DNA from: Hyphomicrobiales bacterium
Lineage (GTDB): Bacteria; Pseudomonadota; Alphaproteobacteria; Rhizobiales; Methylopilaceae
Assembly: GCA_022842205.1 (NCBI GenBank)
Contig: JALHQA010000002.1
Span: 124,001 to 188,000, forward strand
Length of the DNA stretch: 64,000 bases
Direction of reading: 5' to 3'
Made by a program: the position numbers and the translations under genes. The notes below the pieces were generated by a model. That model was not told the DNA's origin and did not search any database. It saw only the letters and a program-made list of their open reading frames with translations. Positions 47,917 to 56,703 of this stretch are shown one piece after another (position 1 is the first letter of the stretch; every line of letters begins with the position of its first letter).

Positions 47917-50012
47917 GTCTTGCGGTCCACGAAATGGCGCATCGGCCGCTGCTCCTGCGCGCCGCGACCGAGACGCACATACAGGCTCTCGACCTCGAAA
48001 CCCGCCGCCGTCAACCCGTCGCGCAGCAGCGGCAAAGCGTCTTCGAGCATCCGCACGGTCTCGCCGCGTTCCGCCAGAATGACTGCGCTCACCGCCTCGC
48101 CCTGAAGCCGCACATCGGCCTCGACCGCGCCGGTATCCTCAAGATCGAGAGCAGCGCGCACGCGCCATTTCTTCTTGTCCTTGTCCTGTTGCGCGTGACG
48201 GCCGTCGCGCTCGATGACGAAGCCGAACATCGCCGTCCGTCCGTCGACATTCACCGGGATTTCGCACGACCAGCGCGCGTCCGGCGCATCGCCGCGCGCC
48301 GCCGCCGCGCGGTCGTCCGGCAGGGAGGCGATCTGGTGCAGATTGATGCGCGCGATGGCGGAGTCCGTCTCGCTCATGACACGCGGCACGAATTCGTCCG
48401 GCGGCATCTGCGCCGCGGCGCGCACCTGCGCGGGATCGGACGGCGGCTGCGCCGCCGGCGGCGCGCCGGGTGCGGGTGGCGGCAGATGCGGCCCGGTCCG
48501 CAACGGCGCGTCGGCATGGGAAGACGACCACGAACCGAGAGCGCTGCGCAGCACGAACAGCGCCAGCTTCAGATCGGGCGGCACATTTTGCACGGGCGGC
48601 AGCCCCGCAAGCATGCGTTCGGCAAACAGGCCGGAGCTTGCGATGGCCTTTGACAGCAGTTCCGGTTTCGCCACGAATTCCAGCGGCAGGCGATGGTCGA
48701 GAACGCGCTCCGCCGCATTCTGTACGGGCATCGGCACGCTGAGCTTGAAGGGCAGCTTTTCGATGTCGGCGAACAGATTGCCAAGCCCCGCCTGTTTCGA
48801 CACCGCCTGCCCCACGGTCTGGCGCACGGCATCGGCGGGCGTCTGGGATGGTACGGCGGCGCGCGGCGCGGCTGTTTCCGGAGCGTCGGGCAGCGGCACG
48901 ACGGTCATGCCGCCATTGGCCTGCGGCAGCACGCGCACCACCATTCCAGACGGCAAGGGCCGCGCCATCGGAAGATCGAAATCGCCGGACGGAGCGGTGA
49001 ACCGCACCATGCCGTTCGGCGCCGGCTGCGCTGAAACGCGGGCGTCGACAGGCTGTCCTGCCGGAAAGGACGGCAATCCCGGCGCGGGCTTTATGCTGAT
49101 CGCCGCAGGTATCTGCGGCGCCGGGGCCCCCGGCTGCGACGGCGAGAGGGACGGCTGAACGGCCGGAGACGATACCGCTGCACCCGGACGCGCGGGCGCG
49201 GCCGATGGCTCCGGCCGCATGGTCACGACAAAGCTTCCATTCGGCTGCGCCACAATGCGCGCCTGGGCGCCTGGCGGAAAGGCCTTCGGCATCGGCAGAT
49301 CGATCTCGCCGTCCGCCGTTGCGAACCGCACGATATTTCCGGGCAGCGTTGCCGTCACGCGCGCCTCGACCACCTGCCCGGCAGGCAATTGCGGCGGCGT
49401 CCCTTCCGGCTTGACAGTGAAGACGGAGGGGTGCACCGCCGGCTGCGGCGCGGGCGCCGCCGGCGTGGTTACAGCTCCTCCGGCGAACACCGATGACGGC
49501 AAGCTCACCTGAACCGTCCCGTTGCTCTGCGGCACGATACGCAGCACGGTCCCTTCCGGAAGCGCGCGCGGCAGCGGCAGGTCGAACTCCCCGGTCCCGA
49601 CCGCAACGCGCACCGTGCCGGACGCAGGATTGGAAACCACCCGTGCCTCGACCGGGCGGCCCGGCGACAATTGCGGCGCCAACGGGGTCTTCGGATGAAC
49701 AAACAGATTGGCTGGAAGTGGAACAGGCTGCCCCGGGCGCGTCACAGGCGCCGGCAGCGCCATCTCGTTCAGGATCGTCATCTTGAACGTGCCGTCCGGC
49801 TGCTTCTCGATCTGCACCTGTGTTCCGGGCGGCAGGTTGCGCGGCAGCGGCAGGTCGAATTCGTTCTCCGCGCTCGTGAACCGGAAAACCCCGTCGCCGA
49901 GCGCCATCATGAGGCGCGCCTCTATTACCTTGCCCGCAAGCGCGGCCGTCAGCCCCCCGGCGGTGCTGGCCGAGGATGAAACAGGCCGGATATCTGACGG
50001 GCCGAGGATCAC
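47913..50012 (-). CDS. FliK-like hook-length control protein with four internal repeats
   Basis: A 699-residue Pro/Ala-rich protein. The N-terminal half holds four copies of a domain of about 55 residues (about 26-81, 117-172, 212-266, 318-374), each with a V(I/V)EARV-type start, a GEFDLPLPR-like core (EFDLPLPRNL, EFDLPLPRAL, EIDLPMPKAF, DFDLPMARPL) and an end like QxNGTxxV. Pro-rich linkers separate them. The C-terminus (about 580-690) resembles the FliK C domain (WSCEIPVNVDGRTAMFGFVI ... VRLQGEAVSAVI). A GTG start with SD AAGGAG is used. It is paired with an FlhB-C-like gene but no other flagellar genes are in the window. Confidence 0.78.
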   Translation of the reverse strand: MILGPSDIRPVSSSASTAGGLTAALAGKVIEARLMMALGDGVFRFTSAENEFDLPLPRNLPPGTQVQIEKQPDGTFKMTILNEMALPAPVTRPGQPVPLPANLFVHPKTPLAPQLSPGRPVEARVVSNPASGTVRVAVGTGEFDLPLPRALPEGTVLRIVPQSNGTVQVSLPSSVFAGGAVTTPAAPAPQPAVHPSVFTVKPEGTPPQLPAGQVVEARVTATLPGNIVRFATADGEIDLPMPKAFPPGAQARIVAQPNGSFVVTMRPEPSAAPARPGAAVSSPAVQPSLSPSQPGAPAPQIPAAISIKPAPGLPSFPAGQPVDARVSAQPAPNGMVRFTAPSGDFDLPMARPLPSGMVVRVLPQANGGMTVVPLPDAPETAAPRAAVPSQTPADAVRQTVGQAVSKQAGLGNLFADIEKLPFKLSVPMPVQNAAERVLDHRLPLEFVAKPELLSKAIASSGLFAERMLAGLPPVQNVPPDLKLALFVLRSALGSWSSSHADAPLRTGPHLPPPAPGAPPAAQPPSDPAQVRAAAQMPPDEFVPRVMSETDSAIARINLHQIASLPDDRAAAARGDAPDARWSCEIPVNVDGRTAMFGFVIERDGRHAQQDKDKKKWRVRAALDLEDTGAVEADVRLQGEAVSAVILAERGETVRMLEDALPLLRDGLTAAGFEVESLYVRLGRGAQEQRPMRHFVDRKT

Positions 50013-50172
50013 GGCGCGATTCTCTCCTTATCCCTTGAGAGAACCCCGTTAGCCTTTCAAATGTCTTGCAAAGGCGTGTTGCCTTGTCGGATTGTTCGGC
50101 TTGGCGGCCTCCGGGCGGCCCAAAAAGGCAACGGCACAGGCCCTGGGGCCTGCGAGACAGAAGCAGAGGCGC

Positions 50173-51087
50173 ATGGAGTATTTCCTCCAGCAGTTGATCA
50201 ACGGCGTCGCACTGGGGTCCATCTACGGCCTGATCGCCATCGGATACACGATGGTCTACGGCATCATCGGCATGATCAATTTCGCCCACGGCGACATCTT
50301 CATGGTCTCGACGATGATCTCCCTGGTGCTGCTCATCGCCCTGTTTTCCCTCGGCGTCACCGCCGTTCCCATCGTCCTCCTCGTCATTCTCCTCGGCGCC
50401 GTCTTTCTCACCGCGCTTTACGGCTGGACGGTCGAGCGCATGGCCTATCGGCCGCTTCGCGGGTCGTTCCGCCTCGCGCCGCTGATCTCGGCAATCGGCA
50501 TGTCGATCGTGCTGCAGAACTACATCCAGAACGCGCAAGGAGCCGACAAGAAGGCCTTCACCCAGCTCATTCCGGGCGGCATCGAGTTCTTCAAGGAAGC
50601 GGATTTCTCGGTGTGGCTGCAGTATTCCCAGATCGCGCTGTTCACCACGACCATCGTCGTGCTCGCGGTCTTCACCTTCATCGTCACGAAGACGCCGCTT
50701 GGACGTGCCCAAAGGGCATGTGAGCAGGACATCAAGATGGCGTCCCTGCTCGGCATCGACGTCGACAAGACGATCTCGCTGACCTTCGTCATGGGCGCGT
50801 CGCTCGCCGCTGTCGCGGGACTGATGCACCTGCTCTATTACGGCTCGACCGATTTCTACGCCGGCTTCGTTGTCGGCATCAAAGCCTTCACCGCGGCCGT
50901 GCTCGGCGGCATCGGCTCGCTGCCCGGCGCCGTCCTCGGCGGCATCACCATCGGCCTGATCGAAGTGTTCTTCGCCGGCTATGTCTCCGTCGATTACAAG
51001 GACGTCGCCGCGTTCTCGATTCTGTCCATCGTCCTCATCTTCCTGCCGACCGGCATTCTCGGGCGGCCCGAAGTCGAGAAAGTGTGA
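50173..51087 (+). CDS. livH: Branched-chain amino acid ABC transporter permease LivH
   Basis: A 304-residue inner-membrane permease, first of the liv operon. It shows LIVH landmarks: LQQLINGVALGSIYGLIAIG, YGIIGMINFAHGDIFMV, RPLRGSFRLAPLISAIGMS and KAFTAAVLGGIGSLPGAVLG. ATG 50173 with AGAGG upstream matches the family start; the frame is open to 50092. livM follows after 2 bp. Confidence 0.95.
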   Translation: MEYFLQQLINGVALGSIYGLIAIGYTMVYGIIGMINFAHGDIFMVSTMISLVLLIALFSLGVTAVPIVLLVILLGAVFLTALYGWTVERMAYRPLRGSFRLAPLISAIGMSIVLQNYIQNAQGADKKAFTQLIPGGIEFFKEADFSVWLQYSQIALFTTTIVVLAVFTFIVTKTPLGRAQRACEQDIKMASLLGIDVDKTISLTFVMGASLAAVAGLMHLLYYGSTDFYAGFVVGIKAFTAAVLGGIGSLPGAVLGGITIGLIEVFFAGYVSVDYKDVAAFSILSIVLIFLPTGILGRPEVEKV

Positions 51088-51089
51088 AC

Positions 51090-52520
51090 ATGGCGAGTAC
51101 AGATACCGCGGCCCCTGTACAGACACCTCCGGGAGCGGCTCCGGTCGAGCCCTCGCCGGTGCGGCAGCCGCATCCCGCAATCGCGCTGCTGAAGGATGCC
51201 GCGATGTGGGCGGCCGTCACCTTCATCCTCACGTTCCCGATCGTCGGCTTCAAAACGGTGGCGCGCGGCGGCCGTTATGTCTTCGACAACAATGTGGACG
51301 TGGTACTCGGCCTCACGGCCTTCGTGTTCCTCGGCCGTATCCTTCTGAACCTCACGATCTGGCGGAAGCCGAAGACCGCGACCGCGCGCGCAGCTTCCGG
51401 CACGGTGCTCGACACCGGCTGGGCCGCCAAGGCCCGCCGCCTGCTCGTGCCGGTCATGCTGGTCGTCGCCGTCACCTACCCGTTCCTCGCCGTATGGGCG
51501 TCGGGCGGCCTCGTTACGGGGCGCTACTGGGTCGATCTCGGTGTGCTGGTGATGACCTATGTCCTGCTGGGATGGGGCCTGAACATCGTTGTCGGCCTCG
51601 CCGGCCTGCTCGACCTCGGCTATGTCGCCTTCTATGCCGTCGGCGCCTACACCTTCGCGCTGCTGACCATGAATTTCGGCCTGTCCTTCTGGATGTGCCT
51701 GCCCATCGCGGGCATCATAGCCGCCCTGTTCGGCGTGGTGCTTGGATTCCCGGTGCTGCGGCTGCGCGGTGACTATCTGGCCATCGTCACTTTGGCTTTC
51801 GGCGAGATCATCCGCCTCGTGCTGATCAACTGGCGCGAATTCACTGGCGGCGCCAGCGGCATCAACCAGATCCCGCGGCCGAGTTTCTTCGGCCTCGAAT
51901 TCATTCCGTCCGGGCCGACCAGCTTCGCCGAATTTTTCGGCATCGCCTTCTCGCCGGTCCATCGCCTGATCTTCTTCTATTACGTCATTCTCGCGCTGGC
52001 GCTTGTCGTGCTCGTCGTCACCATCCGCCTGCGCCGCCTGCCCATCGGCCGCGCCTGGGAAGCGCTGCGCGAGGACGAAATCGCCTGCCGCTCGCTCGGC
52101 ATCTCGGTCGTCAATACCAAGCTGACCGCGTTCGCGCTCGGCGCGATGTTCGGCGGTTTCGCCGGCACGGTGTTCGCCGCCCGCCAGGGCTATATCTCGC
52201 CGACGGACTTCACCTTCATCCAGTCGGCCTTTATCGTCGCCATCGTCGTGCTCGGCGGGCTCGGCTCGAATCTCGGCATCGTCCTGTCCTCGCTCGTCCT
52301 GATCGGCGGCATCGAGATGCTGCGCAATCTCGGCTTCGTCAAAGCGATCTTCGGCTCCGGCTTCGACCCCGTTCAGTACCGCATGCTGATATTCGGCATC
52401 GTCATGGTCATCATCATGGTGTGGAAGCCGCGCGGCCTTATCTCGTCGCGCGCACCGACGGTGTTCCTGAAGGAGAAGAAGCGCGTCGGCGCCGACATGA
52501 TCTCGGAGGGCCACGGCTAA
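51090..52520 (+). CDS. livM: Branched-chain amino acid ABC transporter permease LivM
   Basis: A 476-residue inner-membrane permease with a polar N-terminal extension rich in Pro (about 1-35) and then hydrophobic helices. The LivM core is GWGLNIVVGLAGLLDLGYVA, FPVLRLRGDYLAIVTLAFGE, AWEALREDEIACRSLGI (the EAA-like loop that contacts LivG/LivF) and VVLGGLGSNLGIVLSSLVL. Its stop codon overlaps the livG ATG by one base (TAATG), so the two are coupled. Confidence 0.95.
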   Translation: MASTDTAAPVQTPPGAAPVEPSPVRQPHPAIALLKDAAMWAAVTFILTFPIVGFKTVARGGRYVFDNNVDVVLGLTAFVFLGRILLNLTIWRKPKTATARAASGTVLDTGWAAKARRLLVPVMLVVAVTYPFLAVWASGGLVTGRYWVDLGVLVMTYVLLGWGLNIVVGLAGLLDLGYVAFYAVGAYTFALLTMNFGLSFWMCLPIAGIIAALFGVVLGFPVLRLRGDYLAIVTLAFGEIIRLVLINWREFTGGASGINQIPRPSFFGLEFIPSGPTSFAEFFGIAFSPVHRLIFFYYVILALALVVLVVTIRLRRLPIGRAWEALREDEIACRSLGISVVNTKLTAFALGAMFGGFAGTVFAARQGYISPTDFTFIQSAFIVAIVVLGGLGSNLGIVLSSLVLIGGIEMLRNLGFVKAIFGSGFDPVQYRMLIFGIVMVIIMVWKPRGLISSRAPTVFLKEKKRVGADMISEGHG

Positions 52521-53425
52521 TGGCTCGGCAAGAGACCATTCTCCGCGTCGAGCATCTGTCGATGAAGTTCGGCGGCCTCGTCGCCGTGGACGATCTGTCG
52601 TTCGAGGCGAAGAAGGGCGACATCACCGCCATCATCGGCCCCAACGGGGCCGGCAAGACAACCGTCTTCAACTGCATCACCGGTTTCTACAAGCCGACCG
52701 AAGGCCGCATCGCGCTGGTTCACGGCGACGACTCGATCCTGACGCGGATCGACAACGTCACCGCCACCGGCAAGCAGTGGGTACGCACCCGGCAAGGTGC
52801 GCTGTTCCTTCTCGAGCGCCTGCAGGACTTCAAGGTTTCCGAACTCGCGCGCGTTGCCCGCACCTTCCAGAACATCCGCCTGTTCGGCGGCATGACGCTG
52901 CTGGAGAACCTGCTGATCGCGCAGCACAACAAGCTGATGCGCGCGTCGGGCTACACGTTCGGCGGCCTGCTCGGCCTCGGCGGCTATGGCAAGGCCGAGC
53001 GGGCCGCGATCGACAAGGCGCGCTACTGGCTCGACAAGACCGGCCTGCTCGACCGCGCGGACGACGCCGCGGCAAGCCTGCCCTACGGCGCCCAGCGCCG
53101 CCTCGAGATTGCGCGCGCCATGTGTTCGGACCCCGTGCTGCTCTGCCTCGACGAGCCGGCGGCCGGCCTCAACGCGCGCGAGGGCGAGGAACTGAACGAG
53201 CTTCTGCTCTCGATCCGCAAGGAGCACGACGTTTCGATCCTTCTCATCGAGCACGACATGGGCGTCGTGATGCAGATTTCGGATCGCATCGTCGTGCTCG
53301 ATTACGGCCGCAAGATCGCCGACGGATCGCCGGCCGCGGTCCGCTCCGATCCGAAAGTCATCGCTGCCTATCTCGGCGTCGAGGAGGAAGAGACGGACGA
53401 AGTCGCCAAGGAGCTGTCGGCATGA
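52520..53425 (+). CDS. livG: Branched-chain amino acid ABC transporter ATPase LivG
   Basis: A 301-residue ABC ATPase: Walker A GPNGAGKTT, Q-loop region FQNIRLFGGMTLLENLLI, a variant signature LPYGAQRRLEIARAM in place of LSGGQ, Walker B LLCLDEPAAGLN, and the switch His in LLIEHDMGVVM. LivG proteins commonly carry this YGxQRRLEIARA signature. It overlaps livF by 4 bases. Confidence 0.95.
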   Translation: MARQETILRVEHLSMKFGGLVAVDDLSFEAKKGDITAIIGPNGAGKTTVFNCITGFYKPTEGRIALVHGDDSILTRIDNVTATGKQWVRTRQGALFLLERLQDFKVSELARVARTFQNIRLFGGMTLLENLLIAQHNKLMRASGYTFGGLLGLGGYGKAERAAIDKARYWLDKTGLLDRADDAAASLPYGAQRRLEIARAMCSDPVLLCLDEPAAGLNAREGEELNELLLSIRKEHDVSILLIEHDMGVVMQISDRIVVLDYGRKIADGSPAAVRSDPKVIAAYLGVEEEETDEVAKELSA

Positions 53426-54141
53426 GCGCTCCACTTCTCACTGTCAACGACGTACATACTTATTACGGCAACATCCGCGCCCTTGAGGGCGTCGACGTCG
53501 AGGTACGCGAGGGCGAGATCGTCGCGCTGATCGGCTCGAACGGCGCCGGCAAGTCGACGCTGATGATGACGATCTGCGGCAATCCCCGCGCCCGTTCGGG
53601 CAGCATTGTCTTCGACGGCCGTGACATCACCAACATGCCGACGCACCAGATCGCGCGCCTGCGCATCGCGCAGTCGCCGGAGGGCCGCCGCATCTTCCCG
53701 CGCATGACCGTTCTGGAAAACCTGCAGATGGGTTCGGTCGTCGCCGGAGAGCAGCATTTCGACGGAGATCTCGAACGCGTGTTTTCGCTGTTTCCCCGTC
53801 TCAGAGAGCGCATAGGCCAGCGCGGCGGCACCTTGTCCGGCGGCGAGCAGCAGATGCTCGCCATCGCCCGCGCGCTGATGGCCCGTCCGCGCCTTTTGTT
53901 GCTGGACGAGCCCTCGCTCGGCCTTGCGCCGCTGATCGTGAAGCAGATCTTCGATGCCATCCGCGAACTGAACAAAAAAGAAGGCCTCACCGTCTTCCTC
54001 GTCGAGCAGAACGCGTTTCATGCGCTCAAGCTCGCCCACCGCGGCTATGTCATGGTCAACGGCCGCATCACGCTGTCGGGCCCGTCGAAGGAACTGCTGT
54101 CGCGCGAGGAAGTCCGCGCCGCCTATCTGGAAGGAGCCTGA
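53422..54141 (+). CDS. livF: Branched-chain amino acid ABC transporter ATPase LivF
   Basis: A 239-residue ABC ATPase: Walker A GSNGAGKST, SPEGRRIFPRMTVLENL (Q-loop), a full signature LSGGEQQMLAIARALM, Walker B LLLLDEPSLGL and switch His-equivalent FLVEQNAFHAL. The pattern NDVHTYYGNIRALEGV at the N-terminus is typical of LivF. It starts within the livG stop and is followed after 2 bp by the DUF6867 gene. Confidence 0.95.
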   Translation: MSAPLLTVNDVHTYYGNIRALEGVDVEVREGEIVALIGSNGAGKSTLMMTICGNPRARSGSIVFDGRDITNMPTHQIARLRIAQSPEGRRIFPRMTVLENLQMGSVVAGEQHFDGDLERVFSLFPRLRERIGQRGGTLSGGEQQMLAIARALMARPRLLLLDEPSLGLAPLIVKQIFDAIRELNKKEGLTVFLVEQNAFHALKLAHRGYVMVNGRITLSGPSKELLSREEVRAAYLEGA

Positions 54142-54143
54142 TC

Positions 54144-54485
54144 ATGGGCGTTCTCTGGGAAGTCGGCCTCGCGGATTTCATCATCGTCACTTTGGTGCTC
54201 GGTGGCGGCGCGGCCTTCATGACGGGGCGCGCGGTCGCCCGTTCCTGGGAGCCGGTCGCCAAGGCCATTGCGTGGATCGTGCTGCTCACCTGCGCCGTGC
54301 GCTTCATCCATTTCGCGCTGTTCCACGGCACCTTGCTGTCAATGCATTATTACCTGGTCGATTTTGTCCTTCTCGCGCTGGCGGCGGTGCTCGGCCATCG
54401 CCTGACCCGTTTCCGGCAGATGACCCGCCGCTACGCCTGGGCCATCGAGCCGTCCGGTCTGTTATCCTGGAGACAGCGCGGCTGA
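54144..54485 (+). CDS. DUF6867 small membrane protein
   Basis: A 113-residue protein with three predicted transmembrane helices (FIIVTLVLGGGAAFMTGRAV; AIAWIVLLTCAVRFIHFALF; YLVDFVLLALAAVLGH) and a basic, aromatic C-terminal tail (RFRQMTRRYAWAI). Genes of this type occur between livF and livJ in many Hyphomicrobiales, so a role with the branched-chain amino acid transporter is likely but unproven. Confidence 0.85.
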   Translation: MGVLWEVGLADFIIVTLVLGGGAAFMTGRAVARSWEPVAKAIAWIVLLTCAVRFIHFALFHGTLLSMHYYLVDFVLLALAAVLGHRLTRFRQMTRRYAWAIEPSGLLSWRQRG

Positions 54486-54595
54486 GGAACCGGGCTTCCC
54501 CTTTGGCAAAAGGCATGCAGAATGGGCAACCGAGCGGACTGACCGCCGAAGTTGCAAGACTTCAAAAACTACATCTGATGAAGGAGTGATGGGGC

Positions 54596-55819
54596 ATGAA
54601 CCACAAGATGCTCGCGGGACTGCTGCTTTGCAGCACGCTCGCCCTGGCCGGTTGCGGCGAACAGCAGAGCTCGGAAAGCGAAGCTCCGGCGACGCCGCCC
54701 GCAACCAGCGAAATGGCCCCTCCGGCCTCGACCCCTGCGGCTGAAGCGCCGGCCGCGCCTGCCGCTTCCGGCGGCACCGTGAAGATCGCGCTCCAGGGTC
54801 CGATCACGGGCTCCGAAGCGACCTTCGGCAAGCAGATGCTCGACGGCGCCAAAGCCGCCGTGGCTGACATCAACGCCGCCGGCGGTGTCAACGGCCAGCA
54901 GATCGAACTGCTGATCGAGGACGACAAGTGCGACGGCACGGAAGCGACGTCGGTCGCCAACCGTGTCGCCGGCTCCGGCGCCGTGTTCGTTGCCGGTTCC
55001 TACTGCTCGGGCGCCTCGATCCCGGCGTCGGCCGTCTACGCCGAGTCGAACATCGTTCAGATCTCGCCGGCCTCGACCAACCCGAAATTCACCGACCAGC
55101 GCCCCGGCCCCGGCATCTATCGCGTCTGCGGCCGTGACGACCAGCAGGGCCCGACGGCGGCGAAGTACATCATCGACAACTTCGCCGGCAAGAACGTCGC
55201 CGTGCTGCACGACAAGTCGCCCTACGGTGAAGGCCTCGCGCTCGAAACGCAGAAGGCGCTCGAAGCCGGCGGCCTCACGCCGGTCCTGTCCGACAGCTTC
55301 AACAAGGGCGACACCGACTTCTCGGCGCTGGTCTCGAAGCTCAAGCAGGCAAATGTCGATCTCGTCTATACCGGCACCTACCACACCGAAGCCGGCAACC
55401 TCGTGAAGCAACTGCGTCAGCAGGGTGTGCAGGCTCCGATCATGGCGGGCGACGCGCTCGTTTCGCAGGAGTTCTGGACGATCGCCGGCAATGACGGCGA
55501 AGGCACGCTGATGACGTTCTCGCCCGATCCGGCGAAGGACGCGGACAACGCCGAGATCGTGAAGAAGTTCACCGATGCGGGCGTGAAGCCGGAAGGCTAC
55601 GTACTCTACACCTACGCCGCGATCCAGGCCTGGGCCGATGCCGCCAAGAAGGCGGGCTCGACCGATCACGCCGCGGTCGTGAAGGCGCTCGACGAAGGCA
55701 CGTTCCCGACGGTCATCGGCGACATCGACTTCGACGACAAGGGCGACGTCACCCTTCCGGGCTATGTCGTCTACAAGTGGTCGAACGGCTCCTACGACTA
55801 CGTCACGCCGACCAACTGA
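54596..55819 (+). CDS. Branched-chain amino acid ABC transporter substrate-binding lipoprotein (LivJ-like)
   Basis: A 407-residue periplasmic-binding protein of the Leu/Ile/Val class: KIALQGPITGSEATFGKQML, CDGTEATSVANRVAGSG, ISPASTNPKFTDQRPGPGIY and FNKGDTDFSALVSKLKQANV. Unlike soluble LivJ it carries a lipobox (LALAG-Cys20) and an Ala/Pro/Ser-rich linker of about 35 residues before the binding domain, so it is probably membrane-tethered. The domain and its position after livHMGF-DUF6867 make the function clear. A terminator follows. Confidence 0.92.
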   Translation: MNHKMLAGLLLCSTLALAGCGEQQSSESEAPATPPATSEMAPPASTPAAEAPAAPAASGGTVKIALQGPITGSEATFGKQMLDGAKAAVADINAAGGVNGQQIELLIEDDKCDGTEATSVANRVAGSGAVFVAGSYCSGASIPASAVYAESNIVQISPASTNPKFTDQRPGPGIYRVCGRDDQQGPTAAKYIIDNFAGKNVAVLHDKSPYGEGLALETQKALEAGGLTPVLSDSFNKGDTDFSALVSKLKQANVDLVYTGTYHTEAGNLVKQLRQQGVQAPIMAGDALVSQEFWTIAGNDGEGTLMTFSPDPAKDADNAEIVKKFTDAGVKPEGYVLYTYAAIQAWADAAKKAGSTDHAAVVKALDEGTFPTVIGDIDFDDKGDVTLPGYVVYKWSNGSYDYVTPTN

Positions 55820-55850
55820 TCTCCGTACGCACCTCGCGTACCAACAGCAG

Positions 55851-55883
55851 CACCCGCTCCGGTCTCCGGGGCGGGTGTTTTTT
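55851..55883 (+). terminator. Rho-independent terminator of the liv operon
   Basis: CACCCGCTCCGG pairs with CCGGGGCGGGTG (one G-U) around a short loop and is followed by six T, about 30 bp after the livJ-like stop. Confidence 0.92.
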
Positions 55884-55890
55884 ATCTGTC

Positions 55891-55958
55891 ATCCCGGGCG
55901 CGCGTAGCGCGGTCCGGGATCTTTGCCGGGTGAGATCTCGGATAATCGCTTCGCGATT
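55891..55958. repeat. REP-type palindromic repeat
   Basis: A hairpin ATCCCGG...GCGC-gta-GCGC...CCGGGAT (55891-55920) is followed by AATCGC-TTC-GCGATT (55944-55958). The wording (CATCCCGGG, TAGCGCGG) resembles REP elements frequent in intergenic regions of Bradyrhizobium relatives. It lies between the liv terminator and the ccdA end. Confidence 0.6.
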
Positions 55959-55971
55959 TCAGGGACGACGC

Positions 55972-56703
55972 CTACCCCAGCTTCCCGAATACCGGAAAAG
56001 TCTCCAGCAGCCAGAAGCTCATCCGCGACAGCCAGCCGGTCAGAAAGGCGATGCCGACAAGCACCAGCAGCACGCCGATGATCTTCTCCACCCGCCCGAG
56101 ATGCTTGCGGAAGCGCGAAAGGAAATGCGTGAACGGCCCCATCGCGAAGGCGGCCAGAATGAACGGCAGGCCGAGCCCGGCGGCATAGAGCGCCAGAAGC
56201 CCCGCCCCGCGCGTCACCGTCGCCTCGCCTGCGGCAAGCGTAAGTACGGTGGCCAGCACCGGCCCGATGCAGGGCGTCCAGCCGAAGGCGAAAGCGAGGC
56301 CCATCACATAGCCGCCCCAGATGCCGACCGGCTTCGCGGGATTGAAGCGCTTTTCGCGGTAAAGGAAGGCGAGCTTGAAGAGGCCGATGAAGTGCAGACC
56401 CATGACGATGATCGCGGCCCCGGCGAGCACCGTCAGCCATTCCAGATGCTGGCGCAGCACCGCGCCGAACACCGACGCCGTCGCGCCGAGCAGCACGAAC
56501 ACCGTGCCGAAGCCGAGCACGAAGAGGCTTGCGGTCGCCAGCGCGCGCCGCACCACCACGCGGTCCGGCTGCCGCTCCTGCAGCTCGTCGAGCGTGGTTC
56601 CGGCGAGGAAGCTCAGATAGGCCGGCACCAGCGGCAGCACGCAGGGCGTCAGGAAGCTCAGCATCCCGGCAAGGAAAACGAGTGGAAGGTTGATTTCGGC
56701 CAT
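55972..56703 (-). CDS. ccdA: Cytochrome c biogenesis protein CcdA (DsbD transmembrane-domain family)
   Basis: A 243-residue inner-membrane protein with six helices that carries reducing equivalents from cytoplasmic thioredoxin to periplasmic partners. The paired redox Cys are in LTPCVLPLVPAYLSFLAG (first helix) and GWTPCIGPVLATVL (fourth helix). ATG 56703 fits the family N-terminus (MAEINLPLVFLAGML), although the SD is weak; the frame opens at 56787. No thiol-disulfide partner gene is adjacent. Confidence 0.92.
   Translation of the reverse strand: MAEINLPLVFLAGMLSFLTPCVLPLVPAYLSFLAGTTLDELQERQPDRVVVRRALATASLFVLGFGTVFVLLGATASVFGAVLRQHLEWLTVLAGAAIIVMGLHFIGLFKLAFLYREKRFNPAKPVGIWGGYVMGLAFAFGWTPCIGPVLATVLTLAAGEATVTRGAGLLALYAAGLGLPFILAAFAMGPFTHFLSRFRKHLGRVEKIIGVLLVLVGIAFLTGWLSRMSFWLLETFPVFGKLG

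Noticed and set aside
48139-51180. A frame of about 1000 codons on the minus strand across the FliK-like gene and livH
   Set aside because: It covers two confident genes in another frame, and its translation is Arg/Gly/Asp-rich without domain features.
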